Below are positions 63,769-64,000 of a stretch of DNA of 64,000 nucleotides, one piece after another (position 1 is the first letter of the stretch; every line of letters starts with the position of its first letter). Position numbers and translations under genes: made by a program. The DNA is from Sphingomonas sp. PP-F2F-A104-K0414. GTDB taxonomy: Bacteria > Pseudomonadota > Alphaproteobacteria > Sphingomonadales > Sphingomonadaceae. The stretch covers positions 1 through 64,000 of the forward strand of contig NZ_SLYD01000004.1 of the NCBI RefSeq assembly GCF_004340945.1, in the 5' to 3' direction. The notes under the pieces were generated by a model that had not been told where the DNA came from, searched no databases, and saw nothing but the letters and a program-made list of their open reading frames with translations.

Positions 63769-64000
63769 ATGCTTCAACCCAGTGCCGCCTTTCTCACCAA
63801 AGCCCGTCCTCGTGCGGTCGCCCTGTGGCTGTACACGGTCGCGGGCCTGATCGTCGCGATGGTCGTCATCGGCGGAATCACGCGGCTGACCGAATCGGGG
63901 CTGTCGATCACGCAGTGGAAGCCGATCAGCGGGATCATCCCGCCGCTCAACGACGCGCAGTGGCAGGCCGAGTTCGCCGCCTACAAGCGCATCCCCGAAT
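63769..64000 (+). CDS. ctaA: Heme A synthase, 5' part (cut by the window)
   Basis: The first 77 codons of a COX15/CtaA-family heme A synthase, which makes heme a for cytochrome c oxidase. The visible N-terminal helix ([19 protein letters not shown]) and the signature [17 protein letters not shown] are typical of the family. AAGGA lies upstream of the ATG. The gene continues beyond the right edge. Confidence 0.92.
   Translation, partial: MLQPSAAFLTKARPRAVALWLYTVAGLIVAMVVIGGITRLTESGLSITQWKPISGIIPPLNDAQWQAEFAAYKRIPE

Overview
The window is a chromosomal segment of a GC-rich alphaproteobacterium, most likely a Sphingomonas-type sphingomonad. The evidence is the DksA variant with a single zinc-finger cysteine, the RcdA (DUF1465) protein, the YdcH (DUF465) pair, a Ser/Gly-rich protein with a short PEP-CTERM-like tail, TonB-dependent zinc uptake, the tyrosine degradation genes, and many inverted repeat elements between genes. 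I see no phage, integrase, transposase, CRISPR array or plasmid gene. Genes are dense and often overlap by 1-4 bases.

Layout: 0.2-9.8 kb carries RNase H, YihY/BrkB, a YbbA/YbbP-type ABC exporter divergent from a GDSL esterase lipoprotein, a Crp/Fnr regulator, two transglutaminase-like proteins and an N-formylglutamate amidohydrolase. 10-16 kb has a ZnuD-like TonB receptor, then a gamma-carbonic anhydrase-like protein coupled to malate synthase G, with a LysR regulator. 15.8-21 kb is tyrosine catabolism (MarR, HppD, HmgA, MaiA, a small Rieske protein) and TrhO. 21-26 kb is a PspA/ATP-grasp (YjfIJKLMC-like) island split into two divergent operons, with an ankyrin protein added. 26-36.5 kb holds a LacI-MFS sugar unit, a GST, a disulfide reductase, a PaoABC-type molybdenum aldehyde oxidoreductase and a nitronate-monooxygenase-like enzyme.

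36.6-45.9 kb is regulatory and housekeeping: RcdA, two YdcH proteins, PilZ, DksA, the PEP-CTERM-like protein, a host-attachment family protein, serS-surE-nlpD-like, tyrS and a second PilZ protein. 45.9-52 kb is repair and assembly: recG, sdhE, mfd. 52-64 kb holds a lipoprotein, YjbQ, tRNA-Gln(TTG), ilvE, MarR, a coupled YbjN-like/proC pair, ubiK, tspO, tlyA, a hydrolase, dxs with a coupled 55-residue membrane protein, a GNAT enzyme, merC-zur and the start of ctaA.

Functional links: zur and merC at the right end and the ZnuD-like receptor near 10 kb each have a candidate Zur operator or lie downstream of one, which suggests a zinc regulon. The Yjf-like island is the most unusual multi-gene system here. 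Two small genes, at 37714-37869 and 59809-59976, are easily missed and were found by reading the sequence. At least six families of inverted repeats (roughly 25-130 bp) sit between genes, and one supplies the stop codon of tlyA.
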